A stretch of 33,265 bases of DNA from the NCBI GenBank assembly GCA_947304585.1, contig CAMZBI010000025.1:1-33265 (forward strand). Direction: 5' to 3'. The notes beneath the pieces are model-generated. The model was not told where the DNA came from. It saw only the letters and a list, made by a program, of their open reading frames with translations, and did no database searches. Made by a program: the position numbers and the translations under genes. The DNA is from an uncultured Clostridia bacterium (GTDB taxonomy: Bacteria; Bacillota; Clostridia; UBA1212). Below, piece by piece: positions 24,209-32,853 of the stretch; positions within the stretch are counted from its first letter, which is position 1, and the number at the start of each line of letters is the position of its first letter.

Positions 24209-24238
24209 CGTTAAGGGCTGTGCGCTGATGCGCAAGAT
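24209..24238 (+). repeat. left 30-bp direct repeat flanking the TIR gene
   Basis: It matches 27936-27965 at 27 of 30 positions. Its core TGCGC-TGAT-GCGCA is a hairpin, and here it lies inside outer arms AGGTAAC and GTTACCT. The copy sits about 70 bp before the TIR gene start. Confidence 0.75.
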
Positions 24239-24306
24239 TACAGTTACCTTCATTTCTATACAAAGTTGAATCTTTACAGTATTCGTTCAAACAGGGAGAG
24301 ACATCA

Positions 24307-27300
24307 ATGATATCGGTTTTTATCAGTTACGGACACAGCGACTACGCAAATCTTGCCGACAAACTTTATCACACTCTGTCGGAGATGAAAGACGAAAACG
24401 GAAACAAAAAGTTTAAGGTGTTTAAAGACAACCGGGGCGGGATCAACGAGGGACAGCGTTGGGATGCCGCCATAGAGGATGCTCTCGATGAAACCGATTA
24501 TATCATTTATATGATGGATGCCTATTCCACCAGCAAGAAGAGCGTGTGTCTTAACGAGATTGAGTACGCAAGGACCAACTGCACGAATATCAGCATTATT
24601 CCTGTAAAGTTGGAAGACCCACTGAAAATTCCTCTGCTTGTCTGCAGACTTTTATGGATAGACTGGTCAAAAAACGCCATTGACTATGACACCGGAATCA
24701 GAAGCATCTGTGAAGCTATTGAAAGATATGACGAGATAATAGCAAGGGACAACGGCGCCTATTACAACGTTCTCTTCAGAGCGGATTTCAGACCAGTTTT
24801 CAGAAAAATCATAGGAAGAGAACCTGTTATAAAAGCGATCGAAGATTATATCAAAGGCGACAAAAACGACATATTTGTTTTAAAAGGCGTGGCCGGAACC
24901 GGCAAAAGCGCTATCATTTCAGAACTTGTAAAAAACACGGAACTTGTGCGGTCGGCCCATATCTGCTCTTTCGACATCGCCAACACACTCAAACCCCATG
25001 ACATCCTCTGCAATCTTGCCTATTATCTGGCCTGCTCCGACAGAGACTACGCCAGGAACGTGTCCTTTGAAAAGCTGAATGAACTCGGCAACTTCCCGCT
25101 TCAGCAGGTGTTTGACATATTATTCACAAAGCAGCTCAAGGGCGAGACTAGAAAGTTTGCCCTGGTCATTGACGGCCTAGACGAGATGGACTACAAAGAC
25201 TATATGGAACTTGTCAAGGTCCTGAAGAACGGCGCATCGACTATCGGCAACGTGAAGATAATTTTGGCTATAAGAAGCGAAGAACGGTACATCAGTAAAT
25301 TTGAAAAGAACCCCTGTTATGAACTGAACAAAGAAAACAACGCCAAAGCCGCAGAGGAATACATTAGCTGGTATTTAAAGGAAAAGAATGTCTATTCTGA
25401 CAGTCTTAAGAAAAAACTGCTGGATGTGTCTGAGGGCAATTTCCAATATTTGACATATCTGTTCGGCCAGTACAGTGACAGCGCTTTGGATATTACAGAT
25501 CCGGGACTTCCGGATGACCTCAAAGACCTCTATCTTGTATCGCTTCAGCGCCGTTATCCGGATCCGGATGAGTTCATTAGCGAGTATTCGGGACTATTGT
25601 CGGTTCTTTGCGCCGCAGCGGAGCCTCTCAGAGCAGATGATATTGCTTTTCTTTTGGACGAAGATGCGGAAGACATTAAGAAAAAAACACTGAAACTGAG
25701 CTATTTGGTGAAGAAAGAGAACGGCAAGTTTTCAATCTACCACAAAAGTATGAAAGATTTTCTAACAGACTCCGACTTTAGTGAGGAATATGCTGTGTCA
25801 GCATCAAAAGGGCACAAGCTAATCGTGGAAAAGGCATCAGACGGTTTCGCGGAGAAAAACGAATATGTGGACAAATACTATGCCTATCACATACTGATGG
25901 CAAAAGATAAAGACCGGTTTAAGGATTTCTGCAAAGAGAACCGTGAGGCAGCGGCGATAGGAATTGCCAAAGCTCTGACGATAATGAGCGAAGACGCGCT
26001 AAAGCATGTTGAACCGCTGATATCATACCTCAAAAATCCAAAAGATTTTATAAGTGGTGTATCGACCATTCTGGAACGAGACAGAAATGTAGATGTACTT
26101 CTGAGCTTTGCGGAATTGATAAAAGAGAAGTATTTATATGAACACTATACTATAAGAGGCGATTGCTGTGAGTTGCTGGACGATGTAAAGGGGGCAAAGC
26201 AACTGTATAATCGGGCTATGAAAATAGCCAAGGAAAAAGCAGAACTGTTTCCGACATATGAAAGTCTACTGGATTTAGCTGGAAGTTACGTGAGCCTTGG
26301 CGACATTGCACAGAGAGAGGATGAAATAAAGGAAGCAAAACGTCTGTACAATCTGGCACTTGAGATATTTAAGCAAAACGCAGAGAAGTTCCCGTCATAT
26401 GACAGTCTCCGTGCCTTTTCCGTAAGTAACATTAGGCTTGGCGACATAGCTATCAAAGAGGATGACGACGAGGAAGCAAAGAGACTGTACAATCTAGCGC
26501 TTGAGATATTTAAGCAATACTCAAATAAGGCCCGCTCATATGTAAGTCTCCGGGATCTTTCGCTAACTTATGAAAGACTTGGTGACATTGCACTCAAGAA
26601 GGATGAAATAAAGGAAGCAAAACATCTGTACAGTCTGGCTCTGGAAATAAAGGAACAAAACGCAGAAGAGTTTCCGACATATGAGAGTCTCCTAGATGTA
26701 GCTAGCAGTTACATGAGACTTGGTGGCATTGCACAGAGAGAGGATGATATTAGTGAGGCAAGACGTTTGTACGGTCTGGCTCTGGAAATTCATAGGCAAA
26801 ACGCAGAGAAGTTCCCGTCATATGAGAGTTTCCTAGCCGTAGCTAGAAATTACATGAGCCTTGGTGTCATTGCACAGAGAGAGGATGACATAAAGGAAGC
26901 AAAACGTCTGTACAGTCTGGCTCTGGAAATAGATGAACAAAACGCAGAGAAGTTCCCGTCATATGAAAGCTTGCGTGAACTTTCTATAAGATATAACAGA
27001 CTTGGGGATATTGCACTCACAGATAATAACGTGAAGGAAGCAAAGCGTCTGTGCCGTCTGGCTCTGGAAATAGCCAAGAAGAACGCAGAGAAGTTCCCGT
27101 CATACGAGAGCCTCCGTGACCTTTCTATAAGTTATAATAATCTTGGCGACATAGCTATCAAAGAGGATGACGTGAAGGAAGCAAAGCGTTTATACAATAT
27201 GGCTCTTGAAATAACCGAGCAAAACGCAGAGGAGTTCCCGTCATATGAAAGTCTCCGTGACCTATCTACAAGTTACAACAACCTTGGAGACGTAGCTCTC

Positions 27301-27933
27301 AAACAGGATGACGTAAAGGAAGCAAAGCGTTTGTACAGTCTGACGCTTGAAATTGATGAGCAGAACGCAGAGAAGTTCCCGTCATATGAAAGTTTGCGTG
27401 ACCTTTCTGTAAGTTATAATAATCTTGGCGAAATAGCTATCAAAGAGGATGACATAAAGGAAGCAAAGCGTCTGTGCCGTCTGTCCCTGGAAATAGCCGA
27501 GAAGAACGCAGAGAAGTTCCCGTCATATGAAAGTTTGCGTGACCTTTCTGTAAGTTATAATAATCTTGGCGAAATAGCTATCAAAGAGGATGACATAAAG
27601 GAAGCAAAGCGTCTGTGCCGTCTGGTTCTGGAAATAGCCGAGAAGAACGCAGAGAAGTTTCCGTCATATGAAAGTCTCAAAGATCTTTCCGTAAGTTATA
27701 ATAATCTTGGCTATCTTGCCATTAAAGAGGATGACATAAAGGAAGCAAAGCGTCTGTTTAATTTGTCGCTGGATACTTTGTTGAAGATTATAAAAGAGAG
27801 ATTTATTTACCGAAATGAATTTTGCGGATTTATTGAAACCGTTGTCAAACCGCTTTTTCATATTGCTAGTTCTGAAGGTGACGATGAAGAACTAGCCCGC
27901 TTGGAAAAGATCAAAGAGGAATATTGCAAGTGA
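24307..27933 (+). CDS. TIR-STAND NTPase-TPR protein (candidate NLR-like immune sensor)
   Basis: A 1208-residue, apparently cytoplasmic protein. Residues 1-135 are a TIR domain: ISVFISYGHSD at strand A, FKDNRGGINEGQRW at the loop region, and SKKSVCLNEIEYA with the candidate NAD-cleaving Glu (E84, or E86). About 165-330 is a NACHT-like STAND NTPase: Walker A GVAGTGKSA (K200), Walker B FALVIDGLDE (D289, D292, E293) and sensor-like IILAIRSEE. A helical region (about 340-629) follows, then eleven 47-residue TPR-type repeats plus a partial one from residue 630. This order, effector-NTPase-repeat sensor, is that of bacterial NLR/Avs-like proteins, in which target binding oligomerises the NTPase and activates TIR NAD+ depletion; that mechanism is inferred here. 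GGGAGAG precedes the ATG. The gene is AT-rich compared with its neighbours, monocistronic, and flanked by direct repeats. Confidence 0.93.
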   Translation: MISVFISYGHSDYANLADKLYHTLSEMKDENGNKKFKVFKDNRGGINEGQRWDAAIEDALDETDYIIYMMDAYSTSKKSVCLNEIEYARTNCTNISIIPVKLEDPLKIPLLVCRLLWIDWSKNAIDYDTGIRSICEAIERYDEIIARDNGAYYNVLFRADFRPVFRKIIGREPVIKAIEDYIKGDKNDIFVLKGVAGTGKSAIISELVKNTELVRSAHICSFDIANTLKPHDILCNLAYYLACSDRDYARNVSFEKLNELGNFPLQQVFDILFTKQLKGETRKFALVIDGLDEMDYKDYMELVKVLKNGASTIGNVKIILAIRSEERYISKFEKNPCYELNKENNAKAAEEYISWYLKEKNVYSDSLKKKLLDVSEGNFQYLTYLFGQYSDSALDITDPGLPDDLKDLYLVSLQRRYPDPDEFISEYSGLLSVLCAAAEPLRADDIAFLLDEDAEDIKKKTLKLSYLVKKENGKFSIYHKSMKDFLTDSDFSEEYAVSASKGHKLIVEKASDGFAEKNEYVDKYYAYHILMAKDKDRFKDFCKENREAAAIGIAKALTIMSEDALKHVEPLISYLKNPKDFISGVSTILERDRNVDVLLSFAELIKEKYLYEHYTIRGDCCELLDDVKGAKQLYNRAMKIAKEKAELFPTYESLLDLAGSYVSLGDIAQREDEIKEAKRLYNLALEIFKQNAEKFPSYDSLRAFSVSNIRLGDIAIKEDDDEEAKRLYNLALEIFKQYSNKARSYVSLRDLSLTYERLGDIALKKDEIKEAKHLYSLALEIKEQNAEEFPTYESLLDVASSYMRLGGIAQREDDISEARRLYGLALEIHRQNAEKFPSYESFLAVARNYMSLGVIAQREDDIKEAKRLYSLALEIDEQNAEKFPSYESLRELSIRYNRLGDIALTDNNVKEAKRLCRLALEIAKKNAEKFPSYESLRDLSISYNNLGDIAIKEDDVKEAKRLYNMALEITEQNAEEFPSYESLRDLSTSYNNLGDVALKQDDVKEAKRLYSLTLEIDEQNAEKFPSYESLRDLSVSYNNLGEIAIKEDDIKEAKRLCRLSLEIAEKNAEKFPSYESLRDLSVSYNNLGEIAIKEDDIKEAKRLCRLVLEIAEKNAEKFPSYESLKDLSVSYNNLGYLAIKEDDIKEAKRLFNLSLDTLLKIIKERFIYRNEFCGFIETVVKPLFHIASSEGDDEELARLEKIKEEYCK
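26194..27744 (+). repeat. 141-bp tandem coding repeats (TPR array)
   Basis: Eleven full units of 141 bp encode the TPR-like helices, starting at residues AKQLYNRAMKIAKEK. Units share the frame of AKRLYxLALEI, NAEKFPSYESL, LSxSYNNLGDIAIKEDD. Late units are far more alike than early ones: 27362-27483 and 27503-27624 are identical over 122 bp. A twelfth, diverged partial unit follows. Confidence 0.92.
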
Positions 27934-27935
27934 AT

Positions 27936-27965
27936 CGTTAAGATTTGTGCGCTGATGCGCAAGAT
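27936..27965 (+). repeat. right 30-bp direct repeat flanking the TIR gene
   Basis: It begins 3 bp after the TIR stop codon and matches the left copy (24209-24238) except for three adjacent bases near its middle. It keeps the TGCGC-TGAT-GCGCA palindrome. Confidence 0.75.
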
Positions 27966-27983
27966 ACTCTTTATAATACGACT

Positions 27984-28021
27984 CCGGGCCGCGAACGATT
28001 AACGCCGCGGCCCGGGATCTT
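27984..28021. terminator. GC-rich terminator hairpin between TIR gene and convergent membrane gene
   Basis: CCGGGCCGCG (27984-27993) pairs perfectly with CGCGGCCCGG (28006-28015) around a 12-nt loop. The following sequence, GATCTTTGTCT, is only moderately U-rich. It lies between convergent genes and may serve both. Confidence 0.6.
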
Positions 28022-28060
28022 TGTCTAATAAACCTGCGTCGGCAGGCGGTCGTTGTCAAA

Positions 28061-28882
28061 TCAGTTCAGTTTGCTCTTGCCCAGGAGCTTTTTCAGCTTC
28101 TCCAGGTCATTGGTGTGTGACTCAAGGTAAAGGACTCCGCCTTCCTCGTCGGTCTTGATGGCGATGATGACTGCGTCCTGGCTGATCTTGGTGCCGCTGC
28201 GTTTGATGTCCGCAACAGGGAAAGTGGCGGGATCGCCGTAGCCCAGCAGGTCCTGGGTGTCGATCACCAGCTCGCCCCGGGGATCCAGAAAGTCTGCGTC
28301 GTAGACAAGGATCTTGCCGTCGTCAACGGTGAGGTAGCATTTCTTGCGGAGCTTGGAGAAGAGCTCGCCATAGGTGGTGAGGTTGCGGCAGAGCACGTCC
28401 TGGGGGTTGTTCACCATGTTGAGCTTTGTGATGAGGTTGCGGATGGCGTTGTTGTACACGTCACGGCGCTGCTTGTTCTGCATCGCTGAGATCTCTTTGG
28501 TGAAGTCGTAGGCGTTCATCCGGTCCGGAAGCTCCGGGAAGAGGGACGTGTACTCATTCTTGTAATCAAACCGTGCAGAGCCGGCGCTGTTGGCGGCCTC
28601 GTACTTCTTGAGGGCCTTTATGTAGCGGTAGACTATGAAGCCGATGACGCCAAGGGCCAGAATGCCGATGATGAGCCAGGGGATGCTTCGGACCTCGTAG
28701 AAGGTCAGACCGCACATGGCGGCAATGAGCACCATGCTGAGAATGCTGGAGATCATGACCGATTTTTCCGGGGGAGAGACCACCGGTGCGTCGGAACTTG
28801 CGTCGTAGGCATCCGTGAAGGAGGCTTCGATCATCCTTGCTGTATTAACTTCATATCGTTTTGTTTCTTGTTCTGTTATCAT
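28061..28882 (-). CDS. two-helix membrane protein of unknown function
   Basis: I do not recognise this 273-residue protein. An N-terminal soluble part of about 40 residues precedes two hydrophobic helices (about 43-62 and 68-89), as in a hairpin-type inner membrane protein. A short basic linker (RYIKALKKYE) leads to a cytoplasmic-side C-terminal domain of some 170 residues that begins helical and ends in beta-like strands (KCYLTVDDGKILVYDADF, GGVLYLESH). A regulatory or PH-like fold is possible but unsupported. AGGTGATC precedes the ATG on the minus strand, and the promoter is at 28950-28978. It is convergent with the TIR gene and divergent from the ABC exporter, so no partner is suggested. 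Confidence 0.8.
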   Translation of the reverse strand: MITEQETKRYEVNTARMIEASFTDAYDASSDAPVVSPPEKSVMISSILSMVLIAAMCGLTFYEVRSIPWLIIGILALGVIGFIVYRYIKALKKYEAANSAGSARFDYKNEYTSLFPELPDRMNAYDFTKEISAMQNKQRRDVYNNAIRNLITKLNMVNNPQDVLCRNLTTYGELFSKLRKKCYLTVDDGKILVYDADFLDPRGELVIDTQDLLGYGDPATFPVADIKRSGTKISQDAVIIAIKTDEEGGVLYLESHTNDLEKLKKLLGKSKLN

Positions 28883-28949
28883 CTGATCACCTGTTTGTTG
28901 TGTGCGTCGTTATCTGATATTACGGCGGCCATTTAAAAGCCGCTTTGAA

Positions 28950-28978
28950 AGTATAAAAAAAACCGCCTCAAAAGTCAA
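28950..28978 (-). promoter_or_regulatory. sigma-A promoter of the two-helix membrane protein (minus strand)
   Basis: On the minus strand TTGACT (28973-28978) and TATACT (28950-28955) are 17 bp apart. The rest of the 271-bp divergent gap holds an isolated TTGACA (29012-29017) and a TAAAAT (29091-29096) that might serve the ABC operon, but neither has a good partner box. Confidence 0.68.
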
Positions 28979-29153
28979 GCCGCGAAGCGCTCCGACAGTC
29001 TCGCTCCCCGCTTGACAACAATACCCCTGCCAAACCTTAAACCTGACCTTGAAGGGGCGAATAGATGTGGCAAAAAAACTGAAAATCAGCTAAAATATAA
29101 AAGATTTTGTTTTTGCAGACTGCGAAAGGGTTCTCGCGGAAAGGAACGCATTT

Positions 29154-30884
29154 ATGAAACGCTGGTATAAATACATAAGGCCTTACATGCCCTATTTCAT
29201 TCTGGGGCCTCTTTGCATGATAGTGGAAGTCATTGGCGAGGTCGTGATGCCCAGGCTCATGGCTGTGGTCATTGACGCTGCGAACGACGGGACCCTCACG
29301 GGAGGGACGAGCATCGGCATCATGTTTCTCATGATATTGACGGCTGTTCTGATGATGGCGGGTGGCATTGGCGGGGCGTATTTCGCCTCGAAGGCCTCCG
29401 TTAACTTCGCCGCAGACCTGAGAAACGATATGTACGAACACGTGCAGATGTTCTCCTTCTCGAATATCGACAAGTTCTCCACCGGGTCCCTGGTCACCAG
29501 AATGACCAACGACGTCACCCAGGTCCAGAACCTGATCAACATGGCCATGCGCATGTGTCTCCGGGCCCCGGGGATGATGATCGCGGCCCTTATCATGACC
29601 ATCACCATCAGCCCCAAAATGTCCACGGTATTTCTCGTGAGCGTGCCCCTGATGCTGGTCACCGTGGCGCTTATCATCAAGACGGGATTCCCCAGGTTTG
29701 CGAAGGTGCAGGAAAAAGTCGACAATCTGAACAACAAGGTCCAGGAGAACGTGACCAACGTCCGGGTCGTCAAGTCCTTCGTGAGAGAGGATTTTGAGAC
29801 CGAAAAATTCATGGAGGCCAGCGGCGGCCTTAAGAATTCGGTGCTCTCGGCAATGCGGGTCATGATCTTCATGGAGCCGGTGCTCACCTTCTTCATGAAC
29901 GCGACGATCATTGCCGTCATCCTTTTCGGCGGCAGAATAGTGCTGCAGGGAGAGCTTTCCGTCGGCCAGCTTTCCTCCTTCCTGACCTACGTGTCCCAGA
30001 TACTGTTCAGCCTCATGATGGTCACGTTTATGCTCATGTTCTCGTCAAGGGCCCTTGCCAGCGGCAGGCGTATCCTTGAGGTGCTGAACGAGGAGCCGGA
30101 CATCAAGGACAGCGAGGATGCGGACAGAGACGCCAAGGTCACCGACGGTTCCATAGAATTCCGTGACGTGACCTTCAGATACTACAAGGACAGTGCCGAG
30201 AGCGTGCTGAACCACATAAATCTTAAGATACCCGACGGGGCAACGGTAGGCATTATCGGTTCTACCGGATCCGGCAAGACTACATTGGTGTCAATGATAC
30301 CGAGGCTTTACGACGTTGACGAGGGCGAGGTCCTGGTCGGCGGGGTCAACGTGAAGAACTACACCATGGTGAACCTGCGGGACGGCGTGGGTTGCGTGCT
30401 CCAGAAGAACACTCTGTTCTCCGGGACCATTGCCGAGAACCTCAGATGGGGCGACGAAGAGGCCTCGGACGAGGAGGTCAAGCATTATGCGGAACTGGCC
30501 CAGGCCGACAAGTTTGTTAAGACTTTTGCGGAGGGCTACGACACCGAGATCGAACAGGGCGGTACCAACGTCTCCGGCGGCCAGAAGCAGAGGCTCTGCA
30601 TCGCCAGAACGCTGCTCAAGAAGCCAAAGATACTTATCCTTGACGATTCCACCAGCGCAGTGGACACCGCCACCGAGGCCCAGATAAGGGCAGCTTTCAG
30701 GAACGAGCTCAAGGGGTCCACCAAGATCATCATTGCCCAGAGGATAGGCTCCGTCATGGACGCGGATATGATCGTCGTTATGAACGAGGGCGTGATCACA
30801 GGCGTAGGCACCCACGAAGAATTGCTTGAGACCAATGTGGAGTATCGCGAGATCTATGACTCCCAGACAGGAAAGGGGGCGTAA
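29154..30884 (+). CDS. ABC exporter half-transporter with degenerate ATP site (subunit 1)
   Basis: A 576-residue half-transporter with six membrane helices followed by an ATPase domain. Walker A is GSTGSGKTT (K375), the signature is NVSGGQKQR and Walker B is ILILDDSTSAVD, where Asp498 replaces the usual catalytic Glu. The switch His is replaced by Gln529 in IIIAQRIGSV. These two changes mark the degenerate nucleotide site known from heterodimeric exporters such as TM287/288, LmrCD and BmrCD. It is followed after 3 bp by the partner gene. The substrate could be a drug, lipid or peptide; no specificity clue is visible. Confidence 0.95.
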   Translation: MKRWYKYIRPYMPYFILGPLCMIVEVIGEVVMPRLMAVVIDAANDGTLTGGTSIGIMFLMILTAVLMMAGGIGGAYFASKASVNFAADLRNDMYEHVQMFSFSNIDKFSTGSLVTRMTNDVTQVQNLINMAMRMCLRAPGMMIAALIMTITISPKMSTVFLVSVPLMLVTVALIIKTGFPRFAKVQEKVDNLNNKVQENVTNVRVVKSFVREDFETEKFMEASGGLKNSVLSAMRVMIFMEPVLTFFMNATIIAVILFGGRIVLQGELSVGQLSSFLTYVSQILFSLMMVTFMLMFSSRALASGRRILEVLNEEPDIKDSEDADRDAKVTDGSIEFRDVTFRYYKDSAESVLNHINLKIPDGATVGIIGSTGSGKTTLVSMIPRLYDVDEGEVLVGGVNVKNYTMVNLRDGVGCVLQKNTLFSGTIAENLRWGDEEASDEEVKHYAELAQADKFVKTFAEGYDTEIEQGGTNVSGGQKQRLCIARTLLKKPKILILDDSTSAVDTATEAQIRAAFRNELKGSTKIIIAQRIGSVMDADMIVVMNEGVITGVGTHEELLETNVEYREIYDSQTGKGA

Positions 30885-30887
30885 ACC

Positions 30888-32852
30888 ATGCCGAGAAACA
30901 TTGACGAATTAAAGAGACAGTACAACAGCTCAGCGGAGGGTAAAGGCGCTCCGAAAGGCATGGGAATGGGCGGAGGCCGCAGAGGCGGTCCGGGCAGCAT
31001 GAGCGATGCAAAACCGAAGAACGCCGGTAAGACCATTGCCCGCACTTTCTCCTATATGAAGGGACACAGGTACAAGTTCGTATTGGTGCTGGTCCTGATG
31101 CTGGTAAACACCCTGCTGTCCCTGGTGGGCGGCTACATCACCGCACCCATCATCGACAATCTTACCCTGGCCATCATGCCCGACGCCCAGATCACGATGA
31201 CAGACATTGAAAAGGTCGTTGACGGCTTCATCAAGGGCATCCTCGCCAACATTCCCGGGGATTCCACCACCGCCTGGGTGCTCAAGTACATTGCCGCTGC
31301 GGCCATCGTCCTTGGCGTGGTGTACCTTTTCAGCATTGCGGCTGCTTACTTGCAGCACAGGCTTATGCTGAGCGTTTCCGCCAATATGCTGAAGCTCATA
31401 AGGGACGACCTTTTCAAAAAGCTCCAGCGGCTGCCGGTCAAGTATTTTGACTCGAAACCCGTTGGCGAGATCATGTCCCGCTTCACCAATGACATTGACA
31501 ACCTGGAGTCGATGATCAACAACTCCCTCACGTCCCTGATCTCGGGCATCGTGACCCTCATCGGCACTTTCGTGTTCATGATAACCACCAGCTGGGTCCT
31601 CACCCTCATTACGGTGGTGTTCATCCCGATTTTTGCCATGGGCGGCGTTCTCATTGGCAAGAAGTCCCGGAAGTACTACTCGGGCCAGCAGGCTGCCCTT
31701 GGCGCCGTCAACGGCTACATCGAGGAGACTGTGTCCGGTCAGAAGGTCATCAAGGTCTTCAACCACGAGGACGAGTGCACCGAGGAATTTGGCCTGCTCA
31801 ACGAGGACATGCGGGACAAACAGTTTAAGGCTCAGTTCTGGGGCGGCGTGATGGGCCCGATCATGGGCAACACCTCCCAGATCTCATACGCGGTCACCGT
31901 CGGAATTGGCGGCGTTCTCATGATCGCAGGTCACCTGACCCCCGGCGGTCTCACTATATTTGCCCGCTACGCAAGGCAGTTTGCAATGCCCATTAACAAT
32001 ATGGCCCAGCAGATGACCACCATTTTTGCGGCACTTGCAGGCGCGGAGAGGGTGTTTGACGTCATGGACACGGATCCGGAACTTCCCGACCCCGCCGGCG
32101 CAGACCCGATGGACGATATGCAGGGCTACGTGGTCATGGACAACGTGTCCTTCGGCTACAGACCCGACCACACGGTCCTCAAGCACATCAGCCTCTACGC
32201 CAAGCCCGGCCAGAAGATCGCCTTCGTTGGCTCCACCGGCGCCGGCAAGACCACCGTCACCAATCTCATCAGCAGGTTCTACGACATTGACGAGGGCACC
32301 ATCACCATCGACGGCGTGGACATCCGTAACATCCAGCGGGACAAGCTCCGCTCCAAGATCGCAATGGTCCTCCAGGACACCCACCTGTTCTCCGGCACTG
32401 TGATGGAAAACATCCGCTACGGCAGGCTGGACGCCACCGACGAGGAAGTGATCGAAGCCGCCAAGACCGCTTCCGCCCACAGCTTCATCATGAGGCTCCA
32501 GGACGGCTACAACACGATGCTGGAAGGCGACGGTGCCAATCTCTCCCAGGGCCAGCGCCAGCTCCTGAACATCGCCCGGGCCGCACTCTCCAAGGCACCG
32601 ATCCTCATCCTTGACGAGGCCACCAGCTCCGTGGACACCAGGACCGAACGCCACATCGAGCACGGCATGGACAGGCTGATGAAGAACCGTACCACCTTCG
32701 TCATCGCCCACAGGCTTTCCACTGTCCGCAACGCCAATGCGATCCTGGTCATGGAGCAGGGCGAGATCATCGAGAGGGGCAGCCACGACGAACTGCTGGA
32801 GATGAAAGGGCGGTATTACGAGCTCTACACCGGCAAAACCGAACTGTCGTGA
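30888..32852 (+). CDS. ABC exporter half-transporter with canonical ATP site (subunit 2)
   Basis: The 654-residue partner of the preceding subunit. An unusual Gly/Met/Arg-rich cytoplasmic extension (KGMGMGGGRRGGPGSM) of about 50 residues precedes six membrane helices, making it longer than its partner. ATPase motifs are Walker A GSTGAGKTT (K454), signature NLSQGQRQ (Gln in place of the first Gly of LSGGQ), Walker B ILILDEATSSVD with catalytic Glu577, and switch H608 in IAHRLST. A complete catalytic carboxylate and switch His here, against Asp and Gln in subunit 1, predict an asymmetric heterodimer. AAGGGGG precedes ATG 30888. The operon is followed at once by the 171-bp tandem repeats. Confidence 0.96.
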   Translation: MPRNIDELKRQYNSSAEGKGAPKGMGMGGGRRGGPGSMSDAKPKNAGKTIARTFSYMKGHRYKFVLVLVLMLVNTLLSLVGGYITAPIIDNLTLAIMPDAQITMTDIEKVVDGFIKGILANIPGDSTTAWVLKYIAAAAIVLGVVYLFSIAAAYLQHRLMLSVSANMLKLIRDDLFKKLQRLPVKYFDSKPVGEIMSRFTNDIDNLESMINNSLTSLISGIVTLIGTFVFMITTSWVLTLITVVFIPIFAMGGVLIGKKSRKYYSGQQAALGAVNGYIEETVSGQKVIKVFNHEDECTEEFGLLNEDMRDKQFKAQFWGGVMGPIMGNTSQISYAVTVGIGGVLMIAGHLTPGGLTIFARYARQFAMPINNMAQQMTTIFAALAGAERVFDVMDTDPELPDPAGADPMDDMQGYVVMDNVSFGYRPDHTVLKHISLYAKPGQKIAFVGSTGAGKTTVTNLISRFYDIDEGTITIDGVDIRNIQRDKLRSKIAMVLQDTHLFSGTVMENIRYGRLDATDEEVIEAAKTASAHSFIMRLQDGYNTMLEGDGANLSQGQRQLLNIARAALSKAPILILDEATSSVDTRTERHIEHGMDRLMKNRTTFVIAHRLSTVRNANAILVMEQGEIIERGSHDELLEMKGRYYELYTGKTELS

Positions 32853-32853
32853 T

